Both the position numbers and the translations under genes were made by a program. A stretch of DNA of 64,000 nt from JACQFK01 sp964619955 (GTDB taxonomy: Bacteria; Planctomycetota; MHYJ01; JACPRB01): assembly GCA_964619955.1 (NCBI GenBank), contig CAZUJF010000026.1, forward strand, positions 6,235-70,234, written 5' to 3'. Of this stretch, positions 47,066 through 56,020 are shown piece after piece (the first letter of the stretch is position 1; every line of letters starts with the position of its first letter). The notes below the pieces were generated by a model that had not been told where the DNA came from, did not search any database, and saw nothing but the letters and a program-made list of their open reading frames with translations.

Positions 47066-48241
47066 ATGCACCTGATCGCGCTGCTCCTCCTGCAGGACTG
47101 GCCGCAGTTCCGCGGCCCCGAAGGCCAGGGCCACAGCGTCGTGAAGTCCCTGCCGCTGCAATGGTCCGAGACGTCCGCCAACATCGCCTGGCGCACGCCC
47201 CTCGCCGGATTGGGCTGGTCCTCGCCGGTCCATGCGGCGGGGCGGATCTGGCTCACCACCTCGGAGGGCGGGACGAGTTTCCGCGCGGTCTGCCTGGACG
47301 CCGCCACGGGGCGCGAACTCCACAACGTCGAGGTGTTCAAACGCGAAGCCCCGCTGAAGATCCACGGCAAGAACAGCCATGCCTCCCCGACGCCGGTCCT
47401 CGAGGACGGCCGCGTCTACGTGCATTTCGGGACCTACGGCACCGCGTGCCTTTCCGGCGAGGGCAAGATCCTCTGGAAGACGCAGATCCCCTACGAACAT
47501 GTGCACGGCCCCGGAGGCTCCCCCGTGGTCCACGCCGGCCTCCTGATCCTGACCTGCGACGGCGGCGACAGGCAGTTCGTCCTCGCGCTCGACAAGAAGA
47601 CGGGCGCCGAGCGCTGGAGGGCGCCGCGCCCCGAGAGCACGGGCAAGCGCTTCTCGTTCTGCACCCCGCTGCTCATCGAGTTCAAGGGCCGGACCCAACT
47701 GGTGGACCCCGGCGCCAACGGCGTGACGAGTTACGACCCCGCCACCGGACGGACCCTCTGGGACGTCCGTTATCCCGGCGGGTACTCCGTCGTCCCGCGT
47801 CCCGTCTTCGGCCACGGCCTGGTCTTCGTCGGCACCGGCTATGACAGCCCGACCCTGCTCGCGATCAAGGCCGACGGCAGCGGGACCACGGCGTGGAAGC
47901 TCGTGAAGGGCGCCCCGCTCAACCCCTCGCCCCTGCTGATCGGCGACGAACTCTACCTGGTCAGCGACGGCGGCATCGCGAGCTGTCTCGACGCGAAGAC
48001 GGGGGCGGTCCACTGGCAGGAACGGCTCGGGGGGAACTTCTCGGCCTCGCCGCTTTTCGCCGCGGGTCGCATCTACGCGCTCGACGAGAACGGTGCCACG
48101 ACCGTGCTGGAACCCGGGAAGACCTTCAAAAAACTCGGCCGCAACGAGCTGAAGGGGCGAACGCTCGCGTCCCCCGCCCCGCTCGAAGGAGCGCTGCTGC
48201 TCCGCACCGACACGCAGCTCCTGCGGATCAACGCGGAATAG
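47066..48241 (+). CDS. exported PQQ-type beta-propeller protein
   Basis: 391 residues. After a short hydrophobic N-terminus (MHLIALLLLQD) comes WPQFRGPEGQGHS, the hallmark of planctomycete PQQ-like repeat proteins. At least six propeller repeats with ALDKKTGAERW or CLDAKTGAVHW motifs follow. Whether it binds a cofactor is unclear; many relatives are non-enzymatic. The ATG at 47066 is chosen over a TTG one codon earlier; GAGGAG lies ahead, within the end of the cytochrome gene. The gene stops two bases before the convergent gene's end. Confidence 0.85.
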   Translation: MHLIALLLLQDWPQFRGPEGQGHSVVKSLPLQWSETSANIAWRTPLAGLGWSSPVHAAGRIWLTTSEGGTSFRAVCLDAATGRELHNVEVFKREAPLKIHGKNSHASPTPVLEDGRVYVHFGTYGTACLSGEGKILWKTQIPYEHVHGPGGSPVVHAGLLILTCDGGDRQFVLALDKKTGAERWRAPRPESTGKRFSFCTPLLIEFKGRTQLVDPGANGVTSYDPATGRTLWDVRYPGGYSVVPRPVFGHGLVFVGTGYDSPTLLAIKADGSGTTAWKLVKGAPLNPSPLLIGDELYLVSDGGIASCLDAKTGAVHWQERLGGNFSASPLFAAGRIYALDENGATTVLEPGKTFKKLGRNELKGRTLASPAPLEGALLLRTDTQLLRINAE

Positions 48242-48243
48242 CG

Positions 48244-49266
48244 CTACGCCCGGCTCTTCGCGATGAGCGCCCGCGCCTTCGCCGGGTTCCGTTTGCACTC
48301 GAGCAGCGCGCTCAGCAGCAGCGGCACCACGATCGTCGCGTCGGACTCGATCACGTACATCGGCGTCTTCTCGGTGAGCTTGTCCCAGGTGATCTTCTCG
48401 TTCGGCGTGGCGCCCGAATAGGAGCCGTACGACGTCGTCGAATCCGACACCTGGCAGAAATACGCCCAGGGCTTCACGGGCTGCTGCAGGTCGTATTTGA
48501 TCGAGGGGACCACGCAGATCGGGAAATCGCCCGCGATGCCGCCGCCGACCTGGAAGAACCCGACCCCGGCGCCCTTCGAGAGCTGCCGGTACTGGTCGTA
48601 GAACGCCGCCATGTACTCGATGCCCGACTTGACGATGGAGGGCGAACAACCGTCGAGCTTCACGTAGGACGCGAAGATGTTTCCGAACGTGGAGTCCTCG
48701 TGTCCCGGCACGACGATCGGCAGCTTCGCCTTCGCCGCCGCCAGGAGCCAGCATTCCTCCGCGGACCCCTCCTGCAGCTTCGGGCCGATCTTCTGGATGA
48801 GCTCGTAGAAGTACTCGTGCCAGAAACGCCGTTCCCCGCGCTCCGTCGCGGCCTTCCACATCGGCACGATGAACTTCTCGACGGCGCGGAACGCCTCGTC
48901 CTCCGGAATGCTCGTGTCGGTGACGCGGCGCATCCGGTCCTTGAGGATCCGGGTGTCGTCCTTCTTCGTGAAATAGCGGTAGTCCGGGAAATCCTTGTAG
49001 CCGTGGTGCGCCACGAGGCGGAAGAGGGATTCCTCGAGATTCGCCCCCGTCACCGAGAGCCCGTGGACGAGCCCCGCCCGGATCGCCGGCGCCAGCGTGA
49101 TGCCGAGCTGCGCGGACGACATCGCTCCCGCGACGGCCCAGAACATCTTTCCGCCGCCTTCGATGTGCTTCCAATAGCCGAGCAGCGCGTCGCGCGTCGC
49201 CCGCGCGTTGAAGTTCTTGTAGTTCTTGAGGATGAACTCGAGGACCGGGAGCGGGGAGGGCTTCAT
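48244..49266 (-). CDS. deoxyhypusine synthase-like protein
   Basis: 340 residues of the deoxyhypusine synthase family. The C-terminal SGATPNEKITWDKL aligns with the eukaryotic catalytic-lysine region (WGKI), giving Lys296 here, and SDATIVVPLLL matches the NAD-site end. Bacteria lack eIF5A, so bacterial members probably transfer aminobutyl groups to another amine (for instance homospermidine formation); the substrate is inferred only. The ATG at 49266 follows AGAGAG. Last gene of the rplM-to-here run. Confidence 0.85.
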   Translation of the reverse strand: MKPSPLPVLEFILKNYKNFNARATRDALLGYWKHIEGGGKMFWAVAGAMSSAQLGITLAPAIRAGLVHGLSVTGANLEESLFRLVAHHGYKDFPDYRYFTKKDDTRILKDRMRRVTDTSIPEDEAFRAVEKFIVPMWKAATERGERRFWHEYFYELIQKIGPKLQEGSAEECWLLAAAKAKLPIVVPGHEDSTFGNIFASYVKLDGCSPSIVKSGIEYMAAFYDQYRQLSKGAGVGFFQVGGGIAGDFPICVVPSIKYDLQQPVKPWAYFCQVSDSTTSYGSYSGATPNEKITWDKLTEKTPMYVIESDATIVVPLLLSALLECKRNPAKARALIAKSRA

Positions 49267-49279
49267 GCGATTCTCTCTT

Positions 49280-49303
49280 AAAAGTCGGCCCGACAGAGCG
49301 GGC
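49280..49303 (-). terminator. weak hairpin with T-run between pgm and the DHS-like gene
   Basis: On the minus strand a five-base-pair stem (49303-49299 with 49292-49288, six-base loop) is followed after CGAC by TTTT. It may slow or end pgm transcription; TATCCT at about 49310 could be a -10 for the next gene. Weak evidence. Confidence 0.25.
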
Positions 49304-49335
49304 AGGATAGCAGATTTGCCGCGCAATCCAACGAC

Positions 49336-50979
49336 TCAGACGGCCAGCGCGGCGGATACGATGACCTTCGCCTCCTCGACGATGCGGGCCAGATGCCCCG
49401 CATCCTTCAGGCTTTCCGCGTAGATCTTGTACACGTCCTCGGTGCCCGACGGCCGCGCGGCGAACCAGCCGTGCTCGGTCACGACCTTCAAGCCCCCGAT
49501 GGACGCCCCGTTCCCCGGGGCCTTCGTGAGTCTTGCGAGGATCTTCTCCCCCGCCAGGTCGACGGCTTTCACCGACTCCGGAGAGAGCCTCCCGAGCGCC
49601 GCCTTCTGGGCCGGCGTCGCCGCGGCGTCGATGCGCGTGTAGTACGGCATGCCGAAGCGCCCGGCGAGGTCCTTGAAATGCAGGCCGGGGTCGCGACCCG
49701 TCTTCGCCGTGATCTCCGCCGCCAGCAGCCCGAGCAGGATCCCGTCCTTGTCCGTGCTCCAGGGGCCGCCGTCGAAACGCAGGAAGCTCGCGCCCGCGCT
49801 CTCCTCTCCGCCGAACCCGATCGAGCCGTCGAGCAGGCCGCCGACGAACCACTTGAATCCGACGGGGACCTCCACCAGCCTCCGTCCCAGCGAATCCGCC
49901 ACGCGATCGATGAGGCTGCTGGACACGAGCGTCTTGCCGATGCCCGCGTCCTTCCTCCAGCCGCCGCGCGTCGAGTAGAGGTACTGGATCGCCACCGCCA
50001 GGAAATGATTGGGGTTCATCAGCCCCGAGCCCGGCGTGACGATGCCGTGGCGGTCCGCGTCGGCGTCGTTCCCGAACGCGATGTCGAAGCGGTCCTTCAG
50101 GCCGACCAGCTTCGCCATCGCGTGCGGGCTGGAGCAGTCCATGCGGATCTGCCCGTCGTGGTCCAGGGTCATGAACCCGAACTGAGGATCCACCGAGGGA
50201 TTGGTCACCTCGAGGTCGAGGCGGTGCCGGTCGCGAATGGCCGCCCAGTACGCGAGGCTCGCGCCGCCGAGCGGATCCGCCCCGAGGCGCAGCTTCGAGC
50301 CGCGGATCGCGTCGAGATCGATCGCCTGCCCCAGCGCGTCCACATACGGCGCGACGAAATCGTGCGCCTTCGTGGCGGGCGCCTTCAGCGCCCGCTCGTA
50401 CGGCATCCGAAGCACGCCCTTCAAGCCGCCGGCCAGCAGCTGGTTCGCCCGGTCCTGGACGACCTTCGTCACGTCCACGTCCGCAGGGCCCCCGTGGGGC
50501 GGGTTGTACTTGAACCCGCCGTCCTTCGGCGGATTGTGCGACGGCGTGATGACGATGCCGTCCGCCAGGCCCGAGCTGCGGCCCCGGTTGTGGGAAAGGA
50601 TCGCGAACGAAATCCCCGGCGTCGGCGTAAACCCGCCGTCCTTCTGGTAATGGACCGCCGCGCCGTGCGCCGCCAGCACCTCGAGCGCCGTCCGCTGCGC
50701 CGGCTCCGACACCGCATGGGTGTCCATGCCCAGAAAGAGCGGGCCGGAGATCCCCTTGGACGCGCGGTATTCGCAGATCGCCTGCGTCATCGCCAGGATG
50801 TGCGCCTCGTTGAAGGATCCGTTCAGCGGGCTTCCCCGGTGGCCGCTGGTCCCGAAGCTCACGCGCTGCGAGGGATCGGCGGGATCCGGCGTGCGCTCCG
50901 CGTAGTCCCGGAGCAGGCGAGGAACGTCGACGAGCACGGCGGCCGGCGCGGGTTTCCCCGCGAGGGGGTGAAGGGCCAT
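49336..50979 (-). CDS. pgm: phosphoglucomutase (alpha-D-glucose specific)
   Basis: 547 residues, the length of the E. coli Pgm type. The active-site serine is in ITPSHNPPKDGG, the metal loop is GNDADADRHG, the sugar-binding loop is GFGGEESAGAS, and the phosphate loop is ARPSGTEDVYK. It interconverts glucose-1- and glucose-6-phosphate, linking glycolysis to the glgC/glgA cluster a few kilobases away. The ATG at 50979 (MALHPLAGK) follows radA's stop by ten bases. Confidence 0.95.
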   Translation of the reverse strand: MALHPLAGKPAPAAVLVDVPRLLRDYAERTPDPADPSQRVSFGTSGHRGSPLNGSFNEAHILAMTQAICEYRASKGISGPLFLGMDTHAVSEPAQRTALEVLAAHGAAVHYQKDGGFTPTPGISFAILSHNRGRSSGLADGIVITPSHNPPKDGGFKYNPPHGGPADVDVTKVVQDRANQLLAGGLKGVLRMPYERALKAPATKAHDFVAPYVDALGQAIDLDAIRGSKLRLGADPLGGASLAYWAAIRDRHRLDLEVTNPSVDPQFGFMTLDHDGQIRMDCSSPHAMAKLVGLKDRFDIAFGNDADADRHGIVTPGSGLMNPNHFLAVAIQYLYSTRGGWRKDAGIGKTLVSSSLIDRVADSLGRRLVEVPVGFKWFVGGLLDGSIGFGGEESAGASFLRFDGGPWSTDKDGILLGLLAAEITAKTGRDPGLHFKDLAGRFGMPYYTRIDAAATPAQKAALGRLSPESVKAVDLAGEKILARLTKAPGNGASIGGLKVVTEHGWFAARPSGTEDVYKIYAESLKDAGHLARIVEEAKVIVSAALAV

Positions 50980-50989
50980 GAATCCTCCG

Positions 50990-52354
50990 CTAATGCAGCC
51001 CCGCGGCTCGAAAAGCCTCGTCCAGGGTGGACACGGCGACGATCTCGATCCCGTCGGCCTTCCCCAGCGATTTCGCATTGTCCTTCGGGACGACGGCCCG
51101 CACGAACCCCATGCGCTTCGCCTCCGCGACCCGGGCCGGCGCCTGCGTCACGCCGCGCACCTCGCCGGTGAGGCCGACCTCCCCCATCACCAGGGTGCGG
51201 TCGCGGACCGGACGGTCGACCATGCTGGACGCCAGGGCGCACGCGATGCCGAGGTCGGCCGCGGGCTCGTCCACCTGGACGCCGCCCACCGCGTTGACGA
51301 AGACGTCCTGGTTGGCGGTCTTGAAGCTGAGGCGCCGCGAGAGCACCGCCAGGATCAGCATCATGCGGTCGCGGTCCACCCCGCTGACGCGCCGGGACAC
51401 GTTCTCCGGATGGGCGCTTTCGGTCGTCAGCGCCTGGATCTCGATCAGCAGCGTCCGGGACCCGATGAAGCTGGGCACGACGACGCAGCCCTCCCTCGCC
51501 CCGTGCTCGCGGGCCATGAAGAGCTCGCTCGGATTGGCGACTTCCGCGAGCCCCTCGTTCACCATCTCGAAGATCCCGATCTCGTTCGTCGACCCGAAGC
51601 GGTTCTTGACGCCCCTCAGCAGCCGGAAGGTCTGGAAGCGGTCGCCCTCGAAATAGAAGACGGCGTCGACGACGTGTTCGAGCGTCCGGGGCCCCGCGAT
51701 GGACCCGTCCTTCGTCACGTGCCCGACGATGAAGAGCGCGATCCCCAGCCGCTTGGAGAGGAACGTCAGTTCCGCGGAGCATTCGCGCACCTGGGTCACG
51801 GTCCCGGGGGCGCTGGGGATCTCCGGCCGGTAGATCATCTGGATGGAGTCCATGACGGCGAACGCCGGGCGCAGCTCCTCCAGGTACTTCCGGATCACGG
51901 AGAGGTTGGTCTCGCTGACGACGAAGAGATTCGGGGAGTCGACGCCCAGGCGGTCGGCGCGGAGTTTCGTCTGGATGACGGACTCCTCGGACGAGATGTA
52001 GAGGACCTTGCGGCCCGACTGGGCGATGCGCTGGCAGACCTGGAGGATCAGGGTCGACTTGCCGATGCCGGGATCGCCGCCGATCAGCGCGACCGATCCG
52101 TTGACGATGCCGCCGCCGAGCACGCGGTCGAACTCCCCGATGCCCACGACGATGCGCGGCCGGTCCTCGGCCTTGACCTCGTCGATGGGGACCGGCTTGT
52201 CCTCGGAGAGCACGGGCCGCCGGGAGCCCTCCTCGGGGCGCACGGCCTCCTCGACGAGGGTGTTGAACTCCCCGCATTCCGGGCACTTCCCCATCCATTT
52301 CGGGGCGCGTCCGCCGCAGCTCTGGCAGACGAACTCGGTGCGGGCCTTGACCAT
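50990..52354 (-). CDS. radA: DNA repair protein RadA
   Basis: 454 residues. The N-terminal zinc finger (CQSCGGRAPKWMGKCPEC) starts at residue 10. A RecA-like ATPase follows with Walker A GDPGIGKST, then the RadA-specific KNRFGS motif, and a Lon-protease-like C-terminal domain lacking the catalytic Ser-Lys pair typical of Lon. It drives branch migration in recombinational repair. It precedes pgm by ten bases and follows the TPR gene by 52 bases. Confidence 0.96.
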   Translation of the reverse strand: MVKARTEFVCQSCGGRAPKWMGKCPECGEFNTLVEEAVRPEEGSRRPVLSEDKPVPIDEVKAEDRPRIVVGIGEFDRVLGGGIVNGSVALIGGDPGIGKSTLILQVCQRIAQSGRKVLYISSEESVIQTKLRADRLGVDSPNLFVVSETNLSVIRKYLEELRPAFAVMDSIQMIYRPEIPSAPGTVTQVRECSAELTFLSKRLGIALFIVGHVTKDGSIAGPRTLEHVVDAVFYFEGDRFQTFRLLRGVKNRFGSTNEIGIFEMVNEGLAEVANPSELFMAREHGAREGCVVVPSFIGSRTLLIEIQALTTESAHPENVSRRVSGVDRDRMMLILAVLSRRLSFKTANQDVFVNAVGGVQVDEPAADLGIACALASSMVDRPVRDRTLVMGEVGLTGEVRGVTQAPARVAEAKRMGFVRAVVPKDNAKSLGKADGIEIVAVSTLDEAFRAAGLH

Positions 52355-52406
52355 GCGGGCAGAATCTGGTTTTCCCGGCGTGGAGTCAACGACTTCCTGC
52401 CCCGGC

Positions 52407-52865
52407 TCAGGGGCTCTTCTTGCCGCCCTGCCGCTTGCCCCATTTCTTGTCGAGCAGGCGGCGGAAGCGCCGGTCGCGCCGCACGTTCTCGAGATCGGGG
52501 TCCTTCAGCAGATGGCGGTAGTCGTTGTAGCCGAGATCGAAGGCTCGGTGCAGGGCCTCGAACGCGGCGTCGACGTTGCGAAGATTGGAATAGCTGCAGG
52601 CCAGGTTGTAGTAGGCCACGGGGTCCTTCGGCCTGAGGTTCGCCAGGCGGAGGTCCGCATCCAGGGCCTCCTGGTGCCGCCCCGCCCGCGTGAGCGCCTG
52701 GCCCAGCATCTCGAACGCGCGCGCATTCCGGGGATCCGCCCCGATCACCGCCTGCGACAGGCCGATTTCGAACGCATCCAGCAGCGGTCGGGCCTCCTTC
52801 TCGGGCACGTCGATGCCGTGGCTGCACTTCTTCCGTTCTTGTTTGGACATGGCGTCTGCGTTCAT
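52407..52865 (-). CDS. tetratricopeptide-repeat protein
   Basis: 152 residues. A zinc-finger-like KKCSHGID is followed by TPR-type helices (ARAFEMLGQALTRAGRHQEALDADLRLA, DPVAYYNLACSYSNLRNVDAAFEALHRAF in successive repeats) and a basic C-terminus (LLDKKWGKRQGGKKSP). No enzyme motif, so a protein-binding role is likely. The ATG at 52865 overlaps the rdgB stop (ATGA), and a second Met at codon 6 is possible. Confidence 0.75.
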   Translation of the reverse strand: MNADAMSKQERKKCSHGIDVPEKEARPLLDAFEIGLSQAVIGADPRNARAFEMLGQALTRAGRHQEALDADLRLANLRPKDPVAYYNLACSYSNLRNVDAAFEALHRAFDLGYNDYRHLLKDPDLENVRRDRRFRRLLDKKWGKRQGGKKSP

Positions 52866-53458
52866 CTTAAACCGTCCAGGGCCCGAGTCAAGGGAGTCCG
52901 CAACGCCCGGAGCGCCTGCCCCCGGTGCGAAAGGGCGTGCTTCTGCCCGGCCGTGAGTTCCGCCATCGTGCAGCCGTGCTCCGGCACCCCGAACAGCGGA
53001 TCGTAGCCGAAGCCCCCGGTCCCGCGCCGCTCGAAGCCGATCAGTCCTTCGCAGACGCCCGAAGCCTCCGCCCTCACGCGGCCCCCGGGGTCGGCGACGA
53101 CCACGACCGCCCGATACCGCGCAGTGCGCGCCGCCGCCGGCACCCCGGCGAGTTCCGCCAGCAGCTTGTCGTTGTTGGCCTCGTCGCCGCCGCCGGACCA
53201 GCGGGCCGAGCGGATGCCCGGAGCCCCGCCGAGCGCGTCGACTTCCAGCCCGGAATCGTCGGCCAGCGCCCAGCGCCCCGTGAAGCGGGCGATCTCGACG
53301 GCCTTCTTGCGGGCGTTCTCCGAGAACGAGGCTCCATCCTCGACCACCTCCGGAAGCTCCGGGATCTCGAGGATGTCGACGGGCAGGTCGGAGTAGATCT
53401 CGCGGATCTCGCGGATCTTGCCCTTGTTCTTCGAGGCGATGACGATCTCGAGGCCCAT
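52862..53458 (-). CDS. rdgB: XTP/dITP diphosphatase (RdgB/HAM1)
   Basis: 198 residues. The N-terminal IASKNKGKIREI, the ADDSGLEVDALGGAPG block and GGFGYDPLFG are the family's nucleotide-binding and catalytic motifs, with SHRGQAL near the end. It removes deaminated purine nucleotides from the pool. The start ATG lies nine bases after the dapL stop. The TPR gene overlaps its end by four bases. Confidence 0.95.
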   Translation of the reverse strand: MGLEIVIASKNKGKIREIREIYSDLPVDILEIPELPEVVEDGASFSENARKKAVEIARFTGRWALADDSGLEVDALGGAPGIRSARWSGGGDEANNDKLLAELAGVPAAARTARYRAVVVVADPGGRVRAEASGVCEGLIGFERRGTGGFGYDPLFGVPEHGCTMAELTAGQKHALSHRGQALRALRTPLTRALDGLR

Positions 53459-53469
53459 CGCCCGGCGCC

Positions 53470-54630
53470 CTAGAGCTTGATCGCGGCCAGGCGCTTCACG
53501 GCCTCCCGGAGGCGCTCCTCGGTGACGGTGAGGGCGACGCGCATGTAGCCCTCGGCCGCCGCGCCGAACCCGGAGCCGGGCAGCATGATCACGCCCGCCT
53601 CGAGCGCGGCCTCGGCGAACTGCATCGAGGTCAGGCCCTTCTTCGGCACCGGATACCAGATGTAGAGCCCGGCCTTGGGGGCGGACACGTCCCATCCGAG
53701 TTTGCGCGTGCCCTCCACGAAAATGTCGCGGCGGCGGCGGTACATCTCGCGGATCTTCGCCATGTCGCCCGTGCCCTCGGTGAGCACCTTCGCGACGGCC
53801 TTCTGGAACCCCATGAACTGGCCGCTGTCGCAATTGGCCTTGAACGACCGCATCGTCTCCACGACGTCCGCGTTGCCGCAGACCCAGGCCATGCGCCAGC
53901 CCGCCATCGAGAACGTCTTCGTCATGGAATGCACCGCGACGCCGACCTCCCGCGCGCCGGGCACCTCGAGGAAGCTCGCGGGGGCCTCCTCGTAGTAGAG
54001 CTCCGCGTAGGCCTCGTCCGAGACGACGAGCGTCCCCCAGCGTTTCGAGAACGCGACGCACTTCGCGTAGAAGTCCTTCGTCGCGGTGGCTCCCGTGGGG
54101 TTGTTCGGATAGTTGACGTAGAGGATCTTCGCCTTTTTCGCGACGTCCGCGGGGATGGCGTCCAGGTCGGGCAGGAAGCCGTTCTCCTTGCGCAGCGGCA
54201 TCACGTGCGGCTCGCACATCGCGAAGATGGTTCCCGAGCGGTACGGGGGATAGCCGGGCTCCGGGCAAAGCACCACGTCCCCGGGATTCGTGAGCGCCAG
54301 CGGCATGTGCGCGATCAGCTCCTTGGAGCCGATGCCCAGGCAGATCTCGCGGTTCTCGAGCGCCACGCCGTAGCGCTTCTTCATGAAGGCGCCGACGGCG
54401 CTGCGGAACTCGTCCACGCCCTGCGAGGAGGAGTATTGGTGCACGCCCTCGTCCCCGAGGTGCGCGACCATCGTGTCGAGCAGGAGCTTCGGCGGCGGCT
54501 GGTCGGGGTCGCCGATGCCGAGGTTGACGATGTCCTTGCCCTGTTTCTCGAGCACGGCGCGCTTGCGCTCGAACTCGGCGAAAAGATAGGGCGGAAGGCG
54601 GTCGAGCCGCTGGCTGCGGGCGAAGGGCAT
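53470..54630 (-). CDS. dapL: class I/II aminotransferase, probable LL-diaminopimelate aminotransferase
   Basis: 386 residues. The PLP lysine is in SMTKTFSMAGWRMAW, with NYPNNPTGA and SDEAYAELYYEE upstream. The N-terminal LPPYLFAEFERKRAVLEKQGKDIVNLGIGDPD matches DapL-type enzymes that make LL-diaminopimelate for peptidoglycan and lysine. A general aspartate-type aminotransferase is possible. The ribosome-binding site GGGGG is well placed. It follows rpsI by 51 bases; a small GC-rich hairpin is in that gap. Confidence 0.8.
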   Translation of the reverse strand: MPFARSQRLDRLPPYLFAEFERKRAVLEKQGKDIVNLGIGDPDQPPPKLLLDTMVAHLGDEGVHQYSSSQGVDEFRSAVGAFMKKRYGVALENREICLGIGSKELIAHMPLALTNPGDVVLCPEPGYPPYRSGTIFAMCEPHVMPLRKENGFLPDLDAIPADVAKKAKILYVNYPNNPTGATATKDFYAKCVAFSKRWGTLVVSDEAYAELYYEEAPASFLEVPGAREVGVAVHSMTKTFSMAGWRMAWVCGNADVVETMRSFKANCDSGQFMGFQKAVAKVLTEGTGDMAKIREMYRRRRDIFVEGTRKLGWDVSAPKAGLYIWYPVPKKGLTSMQFAEAALEAGVIMLPGSGFGAAAEGYMRVALTVTEERLREAVKRLAAIKL

Positions 54631-54681
54631 AAAATCCCCCTGATGGAAATTCCGGGTTCGGACCCGCCTGGAAACGCCGGC

Positions 54682-55080
54682 CTAGCGCTTCGAGAACTGA
54701 ACGCCGCGGCGGGCGCCACGAAGGCCGTACTTCTTGCGTTCCTTCATGCGCGGATCGCGGGTCAGCAGTCCCTGCGCGCGGAGGATGGACTCCAGCGCGG
54801 GCTCGATCTTGAAGAGGGCCCGGGAAAGGCCCAGCTTCATGGCTCCGGCCTGGCCGCCGACCCCGCCTCCGGACGCGTTGACCAGGATGTCGTAGCGGCC
54901 GAAGGCCTTGGTGGCGTTCAGGGGGGCGAGGGCCGACTGGCGGTCGTCCTCGGTCACGAAATATTTCTCGAAGGGGCGCTTGTTGACGGTGATGACGCCG
55001 GTCCCGCGGGAAAGCCGCACCCGGGCGACGGAGGATTTACGACGGCCCGTGCCCCAGATGTATTCCTTCAGCTCCGCCAT
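54682..55080 (-). CDS. rpsI: 30S ribosomal protein S9
   Basis: 132 residues. GTGRRKSSVARVRLSRGTG at the N-terminus and RDPRMKERKKYGLRGARRG near the end, finishing with QFSKR, are invariant S9 features. The tail reaches the P-site tRNA. The start overlaps the rplM stop by one base, the usual rplM-rpsI pairing. Confidence 0.97.
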   Translation of the reverse strand: MAELKEYIWGTGRRKSSVARVRLSRGTGVITVNKRPFEKYFVTEDDRQSALAPLNATKAFGRYDILVNASGGGVGGQAGAMKLGLSRALFKIEPALESILRAQGLLTRDPRMKERKKYGLRGARRGVQFSKR

Positions 55081-55526
55081 TACTTGATCTCCAGCGCCTT
55101 GGGCTGTTGAGCCTGATGCGGATGCTCGACGCCCTTGTAGACCTTCAATTTGTTGATCTGCTGACGTCCCAGCGTCCCGCGCGGCAGCATGTCGAGCACC
55201 GCGTGCCGGATGACTTCCTCCGGCCGGCGGGAAAGCTCGTCCATGTAGGCGACCTCTTTCTGGCCGCCCGGGTAGCGCGAGAAGCGCTTGTAGACCTTCT
55301 TCTCCGCCTTCTTCCCCGAGAGCTTGATCTTGCCGGCGTTCAGCACGACGACGAAATCACCGGTGTCGAGGAAGGGCGTGTAGGTGGGCTTGTGCTTGCC
55401 CATCAGCACCATGGCGACCCGTGTGGCCAGCCTGCCGAGGATGCGGTCCTTCGCATCGACGACGAACCAGTCCTGCTTGAGAGTCTTGGAACTCTCGACG
55501 AATGACTTTTGTTTCATGCCTCTCAT
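55080..55526 (-). CDS. rplM: 50S ribosomal protein L13
   Basis: 148 residues. DWFVVDAKDRILGRLATRVA, the KHKPTYTPFLDTGDFVVVLNA block (in two parts) and MLPRGTLGRQ are diagnostic. Two starts are possible: ATG at 55526, 11 bases after a strong -10 and so almost leaderless, or ATG at 55517, whose upstream GAGAGG is too close. I keep the first. First gene of the rplM-rpsI-dapL run. Confidence 0.96.
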   Translation of the reverse strand: MRGMKQKSFVESSKTLKQDWFVVDAKDRILGRLATRVAMVLMGKHKPTYTPFLDTGDFVVVLNAGKIKLSGKKAEKKVYKRFSRYPGGQKEVAYMDELSRRPEEVIRHAVLDMLPRGTLGRQQINKLKVYKGVEHPHQAQQPKALEIK

Positions 55527-55537
55527 GGAGGGGGGTG

Positions 55538-55566
55538 AATATAGGGAGCGGAGCTGCGCTTGTCAA
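55538..55566 (-). promoter_or_regulatory. strong promoter of rplM-rpsI
   Basis: Minus strand: TTGACA (55566-55561), 17 bases, TATATT (55543-55538), a near-perfect sigma-70 promoter. The predicted leader before the rplM ATG is about four bases. Confidence 0.75.
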
Positions 55567-55585
55567 GCGATTTTCCGTACGGCGC

Positions 55586-55987
55586 TCACTCTTCGCGCAG
55601 GACTTCCCTCACCCACACGACGAGGGCCAGCGCCAGCAGGAGGATGCCCACGCCGCCCGGCAGCCACGCCTGGGTGGCGATGCCGACCGCGGCCCAGACC
55701 GCGCCGCAGCCGCCGAGCGCCAGGGCGGCCACCTCGTTCCGGAATTCCACCAGCGGCGGCGGAGCTTTCGGATTCAGCGGCGGCCGCGCCGGCGGCCGCG
55801 GGATCGCCGCCTCGAGCGGCGCCGCGTTCAGGACCGGCGGGGGCGGCGCGGGAGGCGCGACGGGGGTTTCCGCAGCGGCCGGCAGGGGCGCCGGAGGCGG
55901 GGCCGGGCTTTCGGGGACGGTCGACGCCCCGACGATCTCATCGAGCAGCTTCTGCTTGTCGATGCCGGCGTCATGTTCGTCGGCCAC
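55586..55987 (-). CDS. proline-rich protein with C-terminal membrane hairpin
   Basis: 133 residues. A soluble N-terminal part carries a Pro/Ala-rich stretch (about residues 25-75), and two hydrophobic segments follow (about 87-104 and 109-125), ending in a short charged tail. No family recognised. The GTG start at 55987 lies six bases after TATACT with no ribosome-binding site. Its stop is 20 bases from the rplM promoter, so it is transcribed in the same direction just ahead of it. Confidence 0.6.
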   Translation of the reverse strand: MADEHDAGIDKQKLLDEIVGASTVPESPAPPPAPLPAAAETPVAPPAPPPPVLNAAPLEAAIPRPPARPPLNPKAPPPLVEFRNEVAALALGGCGAVWAAVGIATQAWLPGGVGILLLALALVVWVREVLREE

Positions 55988-55993
55988 GGCCCA

Positions 55994-55999
55994 AGTATA
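55994..55999 (-). promoter_or_regulatory. -10-like element TATACT, start-proximal
   Basis: TATACT ends six bases before the GTG at 55987. No ribosome-binding site in between. Confidence 0.4.
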
Positions 56000-56020
56000 C
56001 GGGAGACCGGGGGGCTCCCG

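Noticed and set aside
47030..49852. Long minus-strand frame (940 codons) across the propeller and DHS-like genes
   Set aside because: Out of frame with both real genes; composition is repetitive Arg/Gly/Ala and it crosses several gene ends.
54653..54666. Small hairpin CGGGT-N4-ACCCG between rpsI and dapL
   Set aside because: Only five base pairs and no clear T-run; not enough to call a terminator.
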